The notes beneath the pieces were generated by a model. It ran no database searches, had not been told where the DNA came from, and saw nothing but the letters and a program-made list of their open reading frames with translations. A stretch of 32,864 bases of DNA from Prevotella sp. (GTDB taxonomy: Bacteria > Bacteroidota > Bacteroidia > Bacteroidales > Bacteroidaceae), in contig JAEEPT010000011.1 of NCBI GenBank assembly GCA_016284895.1, positions 1 through 32,864 of the forward strand, given 5' to 3'. This document shows, piece by piece, positions 17,439-25,233 of this stretch; within the stretch, counting starts at the first letter, position 1; each line of letters starts with the position of its first letter. The position numbers and the translations under genes were made by a program.

Positions 17439-17834
17439 TCAGCTTACGTATAGTTCTATTTCCTCAATAAGTTGTCGGGCTGGTTCAATTCTCTTAGTCA
17501 ATTCATCGGGTTCAACGTCGTAAGCACAATTATAGTCACTTTCTTCACGCATGGTTTGAAGCTGATTGTACAATTTTCCATATTCACCATCAAAGATACC
17601 TGTCTTTATATAGTGAAGGTGGAATAAAGCATGTGCGCCCTTATGGGTATTAACTAAAAGACCATCGTTCACGAACAAGGCATTGACAGCATGAAACACC
17701 GCGTAGTACAGGCGATTGGCTGCACCGTTCCAGCGGTTAGCAGCTATGAGGATTCCTATTTCTTCGAAGGTTTCGGTTGCCTTCTTTAGTTCTAACTTTA
17801 CTAACGTTGAACGTTCTTCATTGCTTAGACTCAT
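17439..17834 (-). CDS. HEPN-domain protein, probable toxin of a MNT-HEPN pair
   Basis: A 131-aa all-helical protein. The family core AANRLYYAVFHAVNAL contains R41 and H48, an R-x6-H arrangement fitting the HEPN R-x4-6-H RNase motif. HEPN proteins of such pairs are RNA-cutting toxins kept inactive by their nucleotidyltransferase partner. The Tyr two residues after the His, which is AMPylated in the HepT subfamily (RX4HXY), is absent here: position 50 is Val. Tyr43 and Tyr44 are possible alternatives. The ATG overlaps the stop of the MNT gene by 4 nt (ATGA), so translation is coupled. Toxicity is inferred. Confidence 0.85.
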   Translation of the reverse strand: MSLSNEERSTLVKLELKKATETFEEIGILIAANRWNGAANRLYYAVFHAVNALFVNDGLLVNTHKGAHALFHLHYIKTGIFDGEYGKLYNQLQTMREESDYNCAYDVEPDELTKRIEPARQLIEEIELYVS

Positions 17835-18145
17835 ATCAAATTGATTTTGTCGCGTTCAACATTTTTGTAAAATGGCAGAAAGGACCATTTTTCCCATTGA
17901 GTATTAGTATAGATATGTGGGCTGATCTCTTCGCCAATATCCCAGCCAAATTGTCTAAAAGGATATATTATGTCGTAGTCATCAGCTTCAAGTTTGGCCT
18001 TGTCCAACAAGATTAGCAGGTCCCAGTCGGAGCCACTGTGCGCATCACCCCGAGCCCTCGAACCGTAAAGCAGCAATTTGCTGTTTGGTGGAAGTGACTC
18101 GCGGCCAATCTTTTTTATCTGGCTTATAATCTGTGAACTATCCAT
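17831..18145 (-). CDS. MNT-type minimal nucleotidyltransferase, probable antitoxin
   Basis: A 104-aa nucleotidyltransferase-fold protein. The signature GSRARGDAHSGSDWDLLI starts at residue 28 and holds the metal-binding aspartates D40 and D42. The ATG at 18145 is used because the frame upstream only offers a TTG at 18181, inside the putative -7 box. In known pairs this protein AMPylates and neutralises the HEPN toxin. It is transcribed first, then HEPN. The pair interrupts the ompH series and has its own promoter, which suggests later insertion into the envelope operon. Confidence 0.86.
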   Translation of the reverse strand: MDSSQIISQIKKIGRESLPPNSKLLLYGSRARGDAHSGSDWDLLILLDKAKLEADDYDIIYPFRQFGWDIGEEISPHIYTNTQWEKWSFLPFYKNVERDKINLI

Positions 18146-18178
18146 AAAAATGGTTTGCGTAACTTTTCTGTTCGCTTG

Positions 18179-18186
18179 CAAAAATA
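18179..18186 (-). promoter_or_regulatory. -7 box of MNT-HEPN pair
   Basis: TATTTTTG on the minus strand matches TAnnTTTG, about 34 bp before the MNT ATG. No clear -33 element is seen. Confidence 0.45.
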
Positions 18187-18248
18187 CAAAAAAAATGCTA
18201 AACAGGCTATTTTTTTCAGAGAAATAATAGAAATCTGCGTTTGTCTTG

Positions 18249-18259
18249 CCCTTGATGGT
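18249..18259. repeat. Short remnant related to the 14834-14960 palindrome
   Basis: CCCTTGATGGT is identical to 14860-14870 within the palindromic element and is followed by a similar G-run. It may be a decayed copy; the match is too short to be certain. Confidence 0.3.
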
Positions 18260-18284
18260 GGGACGACTGCGGAGGGACGAAAAA

Positions 18285-18347
18285 GAATTATGGCCATAAT
18301 TCCGAAAATTATGGCCATAATTCTTTAAATTTTGGCTATTATTTTTT
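18285..18347. repeat. Three-unit 21-bp array of AT-rich palindromes; possible terminator
   Basis: GAATTATGGCCATAATTC (18285-18302) is a perfect 18-bp palindrome. AATTATGGCCATAATT recurs at 18307-18322, its centre 21 bp away. A third unit (18327-18347) matches the second at 17 of 21 positions. The first two units together also form a hairpin with 18-bp arms, followed on the minus strand by TTTTTCG, so it could terminate the upstream ompH transcript. An operator role is an alternative. Confidence 0.75.
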
Positions 18348-18357
18348 GCCGTCTGTT

Positions 18358-18858
18358 TTACTTCAGACCCAGCTTTGCCTTTACCTGTGCGGTGACATCG
18401 GTTGAAAGGGTGGTGTTGATGAAGGGAATGCCAGAACCCATCTCCATGATGTAGATGAAGCCGCCCTCAGTACCTACTGTCTTGATGGCATCGAGCATCT
18501 TGGTGGTGATGGCCTGCATCTTCTCGCTCTGAGCCTGCTGCAGTGCCTGCTGGTTGTCCTGATAGCTCTGCTGAATCTTCTGATACATGTCCTGCAGCTC
18601 CTGCTGACGACGCTGCTTGATGTTGTCGGGCAGTGTGGCCTGTTCCTTCTCGAATGCCTCGCCCTTCTTCTGCAGTTCGTCCTGCATCAATTTAAGGTCG
18701 GCCTCATACTGCTTTGTGAGTGCCTCAATCTCGTTGCGAGCAGTGGTGAACTCAGGCATAAGCTGAATGATCTCCTGTGTGTTTACGTGGCCGAACTTTG
18801 CCTGTGCCATAGCTGCCATAGGGAGCAGCATCATCAGTGCTAAAAAAAGTTTCTTCAT
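18358..18858 (-). CDS. OmpH/Skp-family periplasmic chaperone, second paralog
   Basis: A 166-aa protein with signal peptide MKKLFLALMMLLPMAAMAQA. After KFGHVNTQEIIQLMPE, the standard first strand and helix of OmpH, a long Gln/Glu/Lys-rich helical region (about 35-125) forms the Skp tentacle. It ends with GGFIYIMEMGSGIPFIN, the closing strand, and a LTAQVKAKLGL-like tail. It delivers unfolded beta-barrel proteins to the BAM complex. It follows the first ompH gene by about 100 bp and is followed by the palindrome array. Confidence 0.92.
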   Translation of the reverse strand: MKKLFLALMMLLPMAAMAQAKFGHVNTQEIIQLMPEFTTARNEIEALTKQYEADLKLMQDELQKKGEAFEKEQATLPDNIKQRRQQELQDMYQKIQQSYQDNQQALQQAQSEKMQAITTKMLDAIKTVGTEGGFIYIMEMGSGIPFINTTLSTDVTAQVKAKLGLK

Positions 18859-18961
18859 TTTTGTTTTCGTTTTTTTTATTTGTGATTACTTGTTTTCCTA
18901 TTTCTTGATAGGTGATGTTCTTTTTTATATAGACTATGCAAATGGGATAAGGTTTATTTCT

Positions 18962-19477
18962 TTAGTTGGAATATCCCAGTTTACGGAGTACCTCATTGCT
19001 GATGTCGATCTTTGGTGAACCGAAGATGATACCAGTGTCGCTGGCACGGTCGAGCACGAGCTGATAGCCACGCAGGTCGGCAATATCCTTCACGGCATTA
19101 TAGACCTCTTCCTGGATGGGCGACATGAGCGATGTGCGCTTCTTGAACAGTTCGCCTTCGGGTCCGAAGTATTTGCGCTTCAGCTCGGCAGCCTGCTTCT
19201 CCTTCTCCATGATGGCATCCTGACGAGCCTTCTTCTGCTCGGCTGAGAGGAACACCACCTCGTTCTGATAGTTCTTGTACATGGTCTGAGCCTCGGTGCT
19301 CAGTGCATCGACCTCAGCCTGCCACTTGCGCGATACCTGAGACAGTTGCTCGTTGGCACGCTCATAGGCCGGTATGTTCTTAAAGATGTAGTCCATGTCG
19401 ACCAAGGCGAACTTCTGGGCATTCATCGTCATTGTTGCCATGAACATGATGGCAGTTAAAATAGCTTTTCTAATCAT
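18962..19477 (-). CDS. OmpH/Skp-family periplasmic chaperone, first paralog
   Basis: The start at 19477 (MIRKAILTAIMF) gives a normal signal peptide ending MTMNAQ; in-frame starts at 19498 and 19519 would add a charged N-terminus. The mature part opens with KFALVDMDYIFKNIPAYERA, typical of OmpH, then a charged coiled-coil region with an AEQKKARQDAIMEKEKQAAELKR-like helix. The end, GYQLVLDRASDTGIIFGSPKIDIS, is the family's C-terminal strand signature. It lies directly after bamA, the partner it serves. Confidence 0.92.
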   Translation of the reverse strand: MIRKAILTAIMFMATMTMNAQKFALVDMDYIFKNIPAYERANEQLSQVSRKWQAEVDALSTEAQTMYKNYQNEVVFLSAEQKKARQDAIMEKEKQAAELKRKYFGPEGELFKKRTSLMSPIQEEVYNAVKDIADLRGYQLVLDRASDTGIIFGSPKIDISNEVLRKLGYSN

Positions 19478-19526
19478 AACTCTCAATCCTTTATTCATCG
19501 CGGGTGAGCCGCGATACACATGAAAT

Positions 19527-19585
19527 CTTCAATTTTTCAATTTTCAATCTTCAATTTTCAATCTTCAATTTTCAATCTTCAATTT
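19527..19585. repeat. 14-nt AT-rich tandem repeat at bamA 3' end
   Basis: The unit TTTTCAATCTTCAA is repeated about three times with partial copies before, directly abutting the bamA stop codon. It is simple sequence and does not encode protein. Confidence 0.75.
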
Positions 19586-19586
19586 A

Positions 19587-22274
19587 TTAGAATTCCTGTC
19601 CGAGCACGAAGTGGAAGTTGCTGCCACCTCTCTTCTCCTGGGCAGTGCCTTGATACACTTTGTCGAAGCCGTAGGCCCAGTCGATACCCATCAATCCCAC
19701 CATTGGCAGGAAGATACGTACACCTACACCAGCCGATTTCTTCATCTCGAAGGGGTTGAACTCCTTCACGTCGTGCCATGCATTACCTGCTTCTGCAAAG
19801 GCCAGACCGTAGATGGTGGTGTTGCCCAACATGAAGGGATAGCGCAACTCCAGCGACATACGGTCGTAGGCGTAACCCTCCTGTCCGTAGGGGGTCAGCG
19901 AACCGTTCTCGTAGCCTCGCAGCCCAATGGTCTCTTCAGCATAGCTTGTTGAGTAGCCGCTCATACCGTCGCCACCCATATAGAAGGTTTCGAAGGGAGA
20001 CTTCTTATCCTTGTTGTAGCTGCCCAGAATACCGAGTTCTATGCGTGTCATGAGCACTAAGCATTTCTGTCCGTTGGTGAGTGCCGTAAAGGTACGTGCC
20101 TTGAACTTCCATTTGTGATATTCAATCCAGCGGAACTTCTGCTGTTGCTCCAGATTATACTGTTCACGGTTCTTGTTGTAGGTGGCAGTGGTAGCCAAGT
20201 TAGCATAGTCTTTGCCATCGAAGAGCGACCAGGGTGGAGTGAGCGTCACGGAGAGTGTGAACTCAGAGCCATGACGTGGGAAGAGCGGGTTGTCGGTTGA
20301 AGTACGTGTAAGTGCCAGTCCCAGGTTCAGGTTGTTACAATTACCGTTCGAGATGATAAAGTAGCGCCAGTCCTTCAGCATGTAGCGCTGATAAGAGAGC
20401 GTGGCCGACAGTTGGAAGTAGTCGTCGGGCCAGCGCAGACGCTTACCCCAGCCTATAGATGCGCCAAACAAGCGTATCGACTTGTTATCGTCGTAGTAGT
20501 TCTCGTAGTTGTTATAGTACGAGTTGTTGTAAGTGCCGTAGCCACCGTAGTAGCCATAGAGCGAGTTCATCCACGAGTTATTGTAATAAGTGCTTGACAC
20601 GTCGCTCTGCTTAGAGTAATAGACACCTACGTTGAAGGCATTGGGTCGCTTGCCACCGAACCATCCTGTAGAGTAGTTGGCACTGATAGAGCTATAGTAA
20701 CGTCCGTTGGTCTGGAAGTTCAGTCCGATTTGCTCACCGTCGCCAGCGGGCAGGATTCCACGATGAAGCTTGTTCTTACCCAGCAGGTTGCGCATGGAGA
20801 AGTTGGTGAACTTCACGCCAACGCGTCCGATGATACCCGTCTGTCCCCAACCGAGTGAGAGCTCCAGCTGGTCGTTTGACTTCTGCTGAAGGTTCCAGTT
20901 GATGTCAACCGTTCCGTCCTCATAATTAGGCTGCACATCGGGTTCCACCTTCTCAGGATCGAAGTAACCCATTGAAGCAATTTCACGAGCCGAACGCATC
21001 AGAGCATCCTTCGAGAACAAGTCGCCAGGCTTGGTACGCAGTTCGCGTCGCACCACCTCTTCATAGAGTCGGTCGTTGCCGAATATGCGCACATGGCTCA
21101 AGTGAGCCTGCGGGCCCTCTGTGATACGCATCTCAAGGTCGATAGAGTCGCCCACGATGTTGACCTCAGTAGGGTCGATGCTGGAGAACACATAGCCCGT
21201 GTTATAGTAATAGTTGCCCACGGCATCTTCGTCCTCGCGCAATCGTTTGTTCAGCAGTTTCTGGTTGTACACATCACCTTTCTTCATACCGAGCACTGCG
21301 TTCAGGTAGTCGGTGTTCACCACCGTGTTGCCCACCCAGTTCACGTTGCGCAGATAATATTTCTCTCCTTCATCGATTTTTACATAGACGTTCAAGTGCT
21401 TCGGATCGACCGTCCACACCGAGTCGTCGATGATGGTGGCATCGCGGAAGCCCAGCTCATTGTATCGTTCCAAGAGCTTCTGCTTGGCCTCGTTATAGCG
21501 TTCTGCCGTAAACTTCTTCGACTTGAAGAGGCTGTAGAACTTGCCTGTTTCATGAATTTTGCCGAAGTAGCCCTTGTTCCATATCTTTCCCTTGATTTTC
21601 TTGTCGGTGAGCTGATGGTTGCCTTCGAAGATGATTTGTTTCACTTTCATCTTCGCCTGTTTGTCCACCTTCACATCGAGCACCACCAAGTTTTTTCCCG
21701 TCACGTCATCACGCTGTACAATGTCGATGATAGCGTTTTTGTAGCCTTTCCCGTCAAAGTACTTCTTAGCCAAAATCTTCGCGCGGTCAATGAGGTTCTT
21801 GGTGAGGCTCATACCCTTAGCCATGCCTATTCGCGACTCCAGGTCCTCGCGCTCGCTCTTCTTCACACCATAATAGTTAATAGAGCTAATCTTCGGTCGC
21901 ATGGCAAGGTGTATGGTCATGTACACCTTGTGATCGATGATGCTGTCGGCTGTGATACTCACATGCGAAAACAGTCCGTGCTTCCAGTAGCGTTTCACTG
22001 CCTCGGTGACTTCAGCACCAGGGATATCGATTTCCTGCCCCACCGACAGTCCCGACAGTCCGATGACCACATAGTCCTCATAACCTTCAATGCCCTCAAC
22101 GGCCAGTCCTCCTATCTCAACGTGTCGTGGCGCGCTGCTATAGGAGACTTCCACCTGGGCTGAGGCTCCAGGAATGAAGAATGATGAATGGAGAATGAAG
22201 AATGCTGTGCAGAGCAGCAGGAACTTCGTTCTCATCCCTAACTTCATTTTATGATATATTGATATATACTTCAT
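19587..22274 (-). CDS. bamA: BamA, outer-membrane assembly factor (Omp85 family)
   Basis: The essential beta-barrel assembly protein, inserting outer-membrane proteins. It has 895 aa, a little longer than Gram-negative models and usual for Bacteroidota. After a signal peptide (FFIPGASAQ) comes the POTRA region (roughly 55-460), then the 16-stranded barrel ending FHFVLGQEF with a terminal aromatic. The barrel loop-6 motif appears as GLRGYENGSL near residue 788. Residues about 555-605 hold a Tyr/Asn-rich loop. Starts at 22247 and 22235 also precede the signal peptide. It sits between uppS and the ompH genes. Confidence 0.96.
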   Translation of the reverse strand: MKYISIYHKMKLGMRTKFLLLCTAFFILHSSFFIPGASAQVEVSYSSAPRHVEIGGLAVEGIEGYEDYVVIGLSGLSVGQEIDIPGAEVTEAVKRYWKHGLFSHVSITADSIIDHKVYMTIHLAMRPKISSINYYGVKKSEREDLESRIGMAKGMSLTKNLIDRAKILAKKYFDGKGYKNAIIDIVQRDDVTGKNLVVLDVKVDKQAKMKVKQIIFEGNHQLTDKKIKGKIWNKGYFGKIHETGKFYSLFKSKKFTAERYNEAKQKLLERYNELGFRDATIIDDSVWTVDPKHLNVYVKIDEGEKYYLRNVNWVGNTVVNTDYLNAVLGMKKGDVYNQKLLNKRLREDEDAVGNYYYNTGYVFSSIDPTEVNIVGDSIDLEMRITEGPQAHLSHVRIFGNDRLYEEVVRRELRTKPGDLFSKDALMRSAREIASMGYFDPEKVEPDVQPNYEDGTVDINWNLQQKSNDQLELSLGWGQTGIIGRVGVKFTNFSMRNLLGKNKLHRGILPAGDGEQIGLNFQTNGRYYSSISANYSTGWFGGKRPNAFNVGVYYSKQSDVSSTYYNNSWMNSLYGYYGGYGTYNNSYYNNYENYYDDNKSIRLFGASIGWGKRLRWPDDYFQLSATLSYQRYMLKDWRYFIISNGNCNNLNLGLALTRTSTDNPLFPRHGSEFTLSVTLTPPWSLFDGKDYANLATTATYNKNREQYNLEQQQKFRWIEYHKWKFKARTFTALTNGQKCLVLMTRIELGILGSYNKDKKSPFETFYMGGDGMSGYSTSYAEETIGLRGYENGSLTPYGQEGYAYDRMSLELRYPFMLGNTTIYGLAFAEAGNAWHDVKEFNPFEMKKSAGVGVRIFLPMVGLMGIDWAYGFDKVYQGTAQEKRGGSNFHFVLGQEF
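22172..22204. repeat. GAATGAAGAATG simple repeat inside bamA signal sequence
   Basis: Repeats of GAATGAAGAATGATGAATG-type sequence encode ILHSSFFIPG of the signal peptide on the minus strand. They resemble the AT-rich repeats seen between genes. Confidence 0.6.
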
Positions 22275-22306
22275 CCATTAATAATTGATTAGCATCATGT
22301 ACATCT

Positions 22307-23035
22307 TCATTCTTTCATCCCTTCCACCTGAGCCTCTGTCTTTCCGAAACGTCGCTGTCGTTTCTGGTAGCTCGCAATGGCTTCATGCAGGTCTTCCTCG
22401 CTGTAGTCGGGCCAGTAAGTGTCGCAGAAGTACAGTTCTGAGTAAGCTATCTGCCACAGCAAGTAGTTAGATATGCGCAACTCACCGCCAGTTCTGATGA
22501 GCAGATCGGGGTCGGGCATAAAATTGGTGGTGAGATGTTTCGATATGCTCTCCTCGTTGATGTCCTCTGGCTTAATGCCCTCTTCAGCCATCAATCTCAC
22601 GGCATTTGTGATTTCCCAACGGCTGGAATAGCTCAGGGCCACCACCATCGTCATAGTTGTGTTGGCTGCGGTGCGCATCTCGGTCTGGCGCAACTTCTGC
22701 TGTACGTTTTCAGGCAGTCGCTTCATGTCGCCAATGACGCGGAAGCGCACGTTGTGCTTCATTAAGAGCTCGTCCTCAAGCGATGTGAGCACCAGTCCCA
22801 TAAGTGCCGATATCTCGTCGGCAGGACGATTCCAGTTCTCAGTGGAGAAGGTGTAGAGCGTGAGGTATTTCACTCCCATTCGCGTACACTCTGCCGTGAT
22901 TCTTCTCACGGCCTCAACACCAGCCTGATGGCCGTAGCTGCGCTCCTTACCACGTTCCATGGCCCAGCGACCGTTACCATCCATGATGATGGCAATGTGC
23001 TGAGGGATGCGGTCCATATCTAATTCATGCTTCAT
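22307..23035 (-). CDS. uppS: Isoprenyl transferase (undecaprenyl diphosphate synthase)
   Basis: A cis-prenyltransferase making the C55 lipid carrier for peptidoglycan and polysaccharide export. The 242 aa match the family length. Motif [14 protein letters not shown] holds the catalytic D19. The C-terminal substrate motif [15 protein letters not shown] has R181 and R187, and SELYF follows as usual. It starts 29 bp after the DUF6089 gene stop and is followed by bamA after about 32 bp; one transcript is likely. Confidence 0.97.
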   Translation of the reverse strand: MKHELDMDRIPQHIAIIMDGNGRWAMERGKERSYGHQAGVEAVRRITAECTRMGVKYLTLYTFSTENWNRPADEISALMGLVLTSLEDELLMKHNVRFRVIGDMKRLPENVQQKLRQTEMRTAANTTMTMVVALSYSSRWEITNAVRLMAEEGIKPEDINEESISKHLTTNFMPDPDLLIRTGGELRISNYLLWQIAYSELYFCDTYWPDYSEEDLHEAIASYQKRQRRFGKTEAQVEGMKE

Positions 23036-23063
23036 AATTCACAATTCTTTGTTTCACTTCTCT

Positions 23064-23765
23064 TCACTCCTTGTGGCAAGTGGGGCACTTAGCCCAAAGG
23101 TCGTAGGTGAGGGTGACGTATAAGGTGGAGTAACAATCAGTGTTCTTAAACAGACCGCTGCTCTCTATTCCATAGGGATCGCCCATGCCGTCGAGTTTGT
23201 CTCCGCCGGTGAAGTGCATCATCCACTCCACTGCCAGGTTCAGGCGAGTCGCCAGTTTATATTTTAGTCCGATACCGATAGGCAGTTGTCCTACCATAGT
23301 ACTTTTTTTGGTGGTTTCACCGTTCTGTGTCAGTTTACTGTTGGCAAAAGCCAGTCCCAGCCCGAAGGCTACGTAAGGTGTCAGCCTTTTTGCTCCGAAG
23401 TATTCGCGTCCTGTGCCGTAGGGCCAGAAGTTATATTCGTATTTCATAGCCAAATCGACAAGCGTCGTGTTGAAATCGGCTGCATGCTCGGCTAAGCCCG
23501 GATACCATGTGCCTGCTCTGGTCGATGAGCCCGTCAGAGAGCCCAAGCCCAAGTTCAAGTTCCATGCCATGTGTGGGTTCGGCTTGAATTTCGCAATAAG
23601 CGTTCCCGTGGGCCGCAGTCCCTTCAGGGGGTTGCCGTTGAAGTCGCCCACATAGGCCATAAGCCCTACTCCGCCTCCCAGTTCAAGCCTGTATTCGGGC
23701 TCGTTCTGTGCCAAGGCTGTCCCAGCCAGGAGACACAGGCTGATGAGTGCGGCGAGCTTTTTCAT
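23064..23765 (-). CDS. DUF6089-like outer-membrane beta-barrel protein
   Basis: A 233-aa protein with a signal peptide (MKKLAALISLCLLAGTALAQ). Alternating hydrophobic strands with Gly and aromatic residues follow (LELGGGVGLMAYVGDFNG, NLNLGLGSLTGSS, PYVAFGLGLAF, LYVTLTYDLW), as in small outer-membrane barrels. The position before uppS-bamA and the strand pattern fit the Bacteroidota family DUF6089; the name is from memory. After the last strand there is a CPTCHKE tail, an added CxxC that could bind metal or form a disulfide. Function unknown; the neighbourhood suggests outer-membrane assembly or surface stability. Confidence 0.8.
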   Translation of the reverse strand: MKKLAALISLCLLAGTALAQNEPEYRLELGGGVGLMAYVGDFNGNPLKGLRPTGTLIAKFKPNPHMAWNLNLGLGSLTGSSTRAGTWYPGLAEHAADFNTTLVDLAMKYEYNFWPYGTGREYFGAKRLTPYVAFGLGLAFANSKLTQNGETTKKSTMVGQLPIGIGLKYKLATRLNLAVEWMMHFTGGDKLDGMGDPYGIESSGLFKNTDCYSTLYVTLTYDLWAKCPTCHKE

Positions 23766-23813
23766 GTTTCCACCTTAATTTATCTGTATGCGCGCGTACG
23801 CGGAACAATTTCT

Positions 23814-25115
23814 TTAAAAGTAACTCCCTAAATAGACCATGCCGTTGGTGCCGATGGCCCAGATGCGGTTGGCGGCATCTGCACTCACGCTGTAGGCATT
23901 GGCGGGCAAGAGGAAAGTATTGTTCTCAGCCCATGTGATGCCTTGGTCTCGGGTCTGATATACGGTTGTGCCGGTTCCGAATGCCAGCAGGTTGTCCAGA
24001 TGGTTCACCATTGAGAGGTTGGCGAACAGGGGCAGAAGACTCTTGTTGGTCGTATCATAGGCAATGCACACCCATTGTCCGCCCTTACTGCTGCCATCGT
24101 AGGTACTGATCTTACGCCATACGACGCTCTTCTTACCATCGTTGCCCACGAGGAGCACGTAGTCGGTTGAAGCCATCTGTGAATACCCAATATAGGTCGA
24201 TGAGATAGCGGCTGTGGGCAGGGCTGCCTTTGACCCAATCTTCTCCACAGTCCAGTTCACGCCTTCGTCGTCGGATGCCATGATGCCCCCATCGTTGCTC
24301 AGTGCAAACATTTCCTTGGTGCCTACGCCAAACAGTTGTTTCAGTCCGGGTGTGCCAGTCATGACAATCTTCTGCCAGTGTTCTCCGTCAGACGACTTGA
24401 ACAGCTCGCCGTTGCTCAGCATGAACATGAATCCATTCTTGGTTACGATGTTCTCACAAACGGATGGTGCTATGGGCAAGGGCAGGTCGGGAGTGATGGC
24501 ATTCCACGTGGTTCCCTGATCGGTTGATTTGCCGAAGACGACGGTACCGCCTTTCACACCGAAGGTGTAGAGGTCTTGTCCGAGCGTCACCAGTCGCAGT
24601 TTGGTGTTGTCTTTCAGCATGTCCACTTCAGCCTTCTGTCGCCAGGCAAATGCTTTGTCGGCAGTTTTCTTTACGTTGAGGGTCACGGTGTAGTCGCGTG
24701 AAGCGGTGCCGTCGGAAGAGTTGATACGGAAGATGCGCGGCTTGGAAAAGTCGATGCCAGTGGCAGAAGAGTAGGCCGTCATCACGTCGCTGTCGATGTT
24801 CTTGACTTGTATGACACCGTTGTTGAGCGACTTCACTATGCAGACCACGTTGTTGATGGCTGTGCCGATGGGGAGTGAGTCACGGTTGCATATCGTTGAG
24901 TTCACCTGGTCAATCACCATTTTGTAGTTCGTTCCAGCCAGCGTAGCAACAACGTTGCTTGTTCCCGGTGTATATTGCGTCAGATCACCCAGAGTGAACT
25001 CTGTGATAGCAGTGTCATTGTAAAGAATTGTCTCTTTCTCATCCTTCTTTTTGCACGAAGTCAGCACTGCGATAGCGCATATCATGCAGAAGAGCACGTT
25101 GAATAATTTTCTCAT
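23814..25115 (-). CDS. Lipoprotein with beta-propeller-like C-terminal region (DUF6242-like)
   Basis: A 433-aa lipoprotein. The lipobox LTSC places the lipidated cysteine at residue 21, followed by KKKDEKE. Residues about 30-150 form a beta-sandwich region ending DGTASRDYTVTLNVKK, a cadherin-like or DUF5018-like pattern. From about 160 on, BNR-type repeats (FGKSTDQGTTWNAI, FKSSDGEHWQKI, MASDDEGVNWTVEKI, YQTRDQGITWAEN) make a sialidase-like propeller without visible catalytic residues. Likely at the outer membrane; function unknown. It is the first gene of the envelope cluster, 49 bp before the DUF6089 gene. Confidence 0.8.
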   Translation of the reverse strand: MRKLFNVLFCMICAIAVLTSCKKKDEKETILYNDTAITEFTLGDLTQYTPGTSNVVATLAGTNYKMVIDQVNSTICNRDSLPIGTAINNVVCIVKSLNNGVIQVKNIDSDVMTAYSSATGIDFSKPRIFRINSSDGTASRDYTVTLNVKKTADKAFAWRQKAEVDMLKDNTKLRLVTLGQDLYTFGVKGGTVVFGKSTDQGTTWNAITPDLPLPIAPSVCENIVTKNGFMFMLSNGELFKSSDGEHWQKIVMTGTPGLKQLFGVGTKEMFALSNDGGIMASDDEGVNWTVEKIGSKAALPTAAISSTYIGYSQMASTDYVLLVGNDGKKSVVWRKISTYDGSSKGGQWVCIAYDTTNKSLLPLFANLSMVNHLDNLLAFGTGTTVYQTRDQGITWAENNTFLLPANAYSVSADAANRIWAIGTNGMVYLGSYF

Positions 25116-25144
25116 TCTGAATGCACAAAATTATAATTCGGCTG

Positions 25145-25152
25145 CAAATTTA
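25145..25152 (-). promoter_or_regulatory. Candidate -7 box for lipoprotein/uppS/bamA cluster
   Basis: TAAATTTG on the minus strand fits TAnnTTTG, 30 bp before the lipoprotein ATG. A second match (TAATTTTG, 25126-25133) lies closer to the start. Neither has a clear -33 element. Confidence 0.4.
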
Positions 25153-25233
25153 AGCACAAATCCTCAAAAAGCATTCATTTCCACCTCTTTATTAAACAAA
25201 ATATATGATACAAGGGCCGATTTTAAGTTGTTT

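Noticed and set aside
21093-22163. 356-codon plus-strand frame opposite bamA
   Set aside because: bamA is certain; the antisense protein has no recognisable domains, signal or neighbours in phase.
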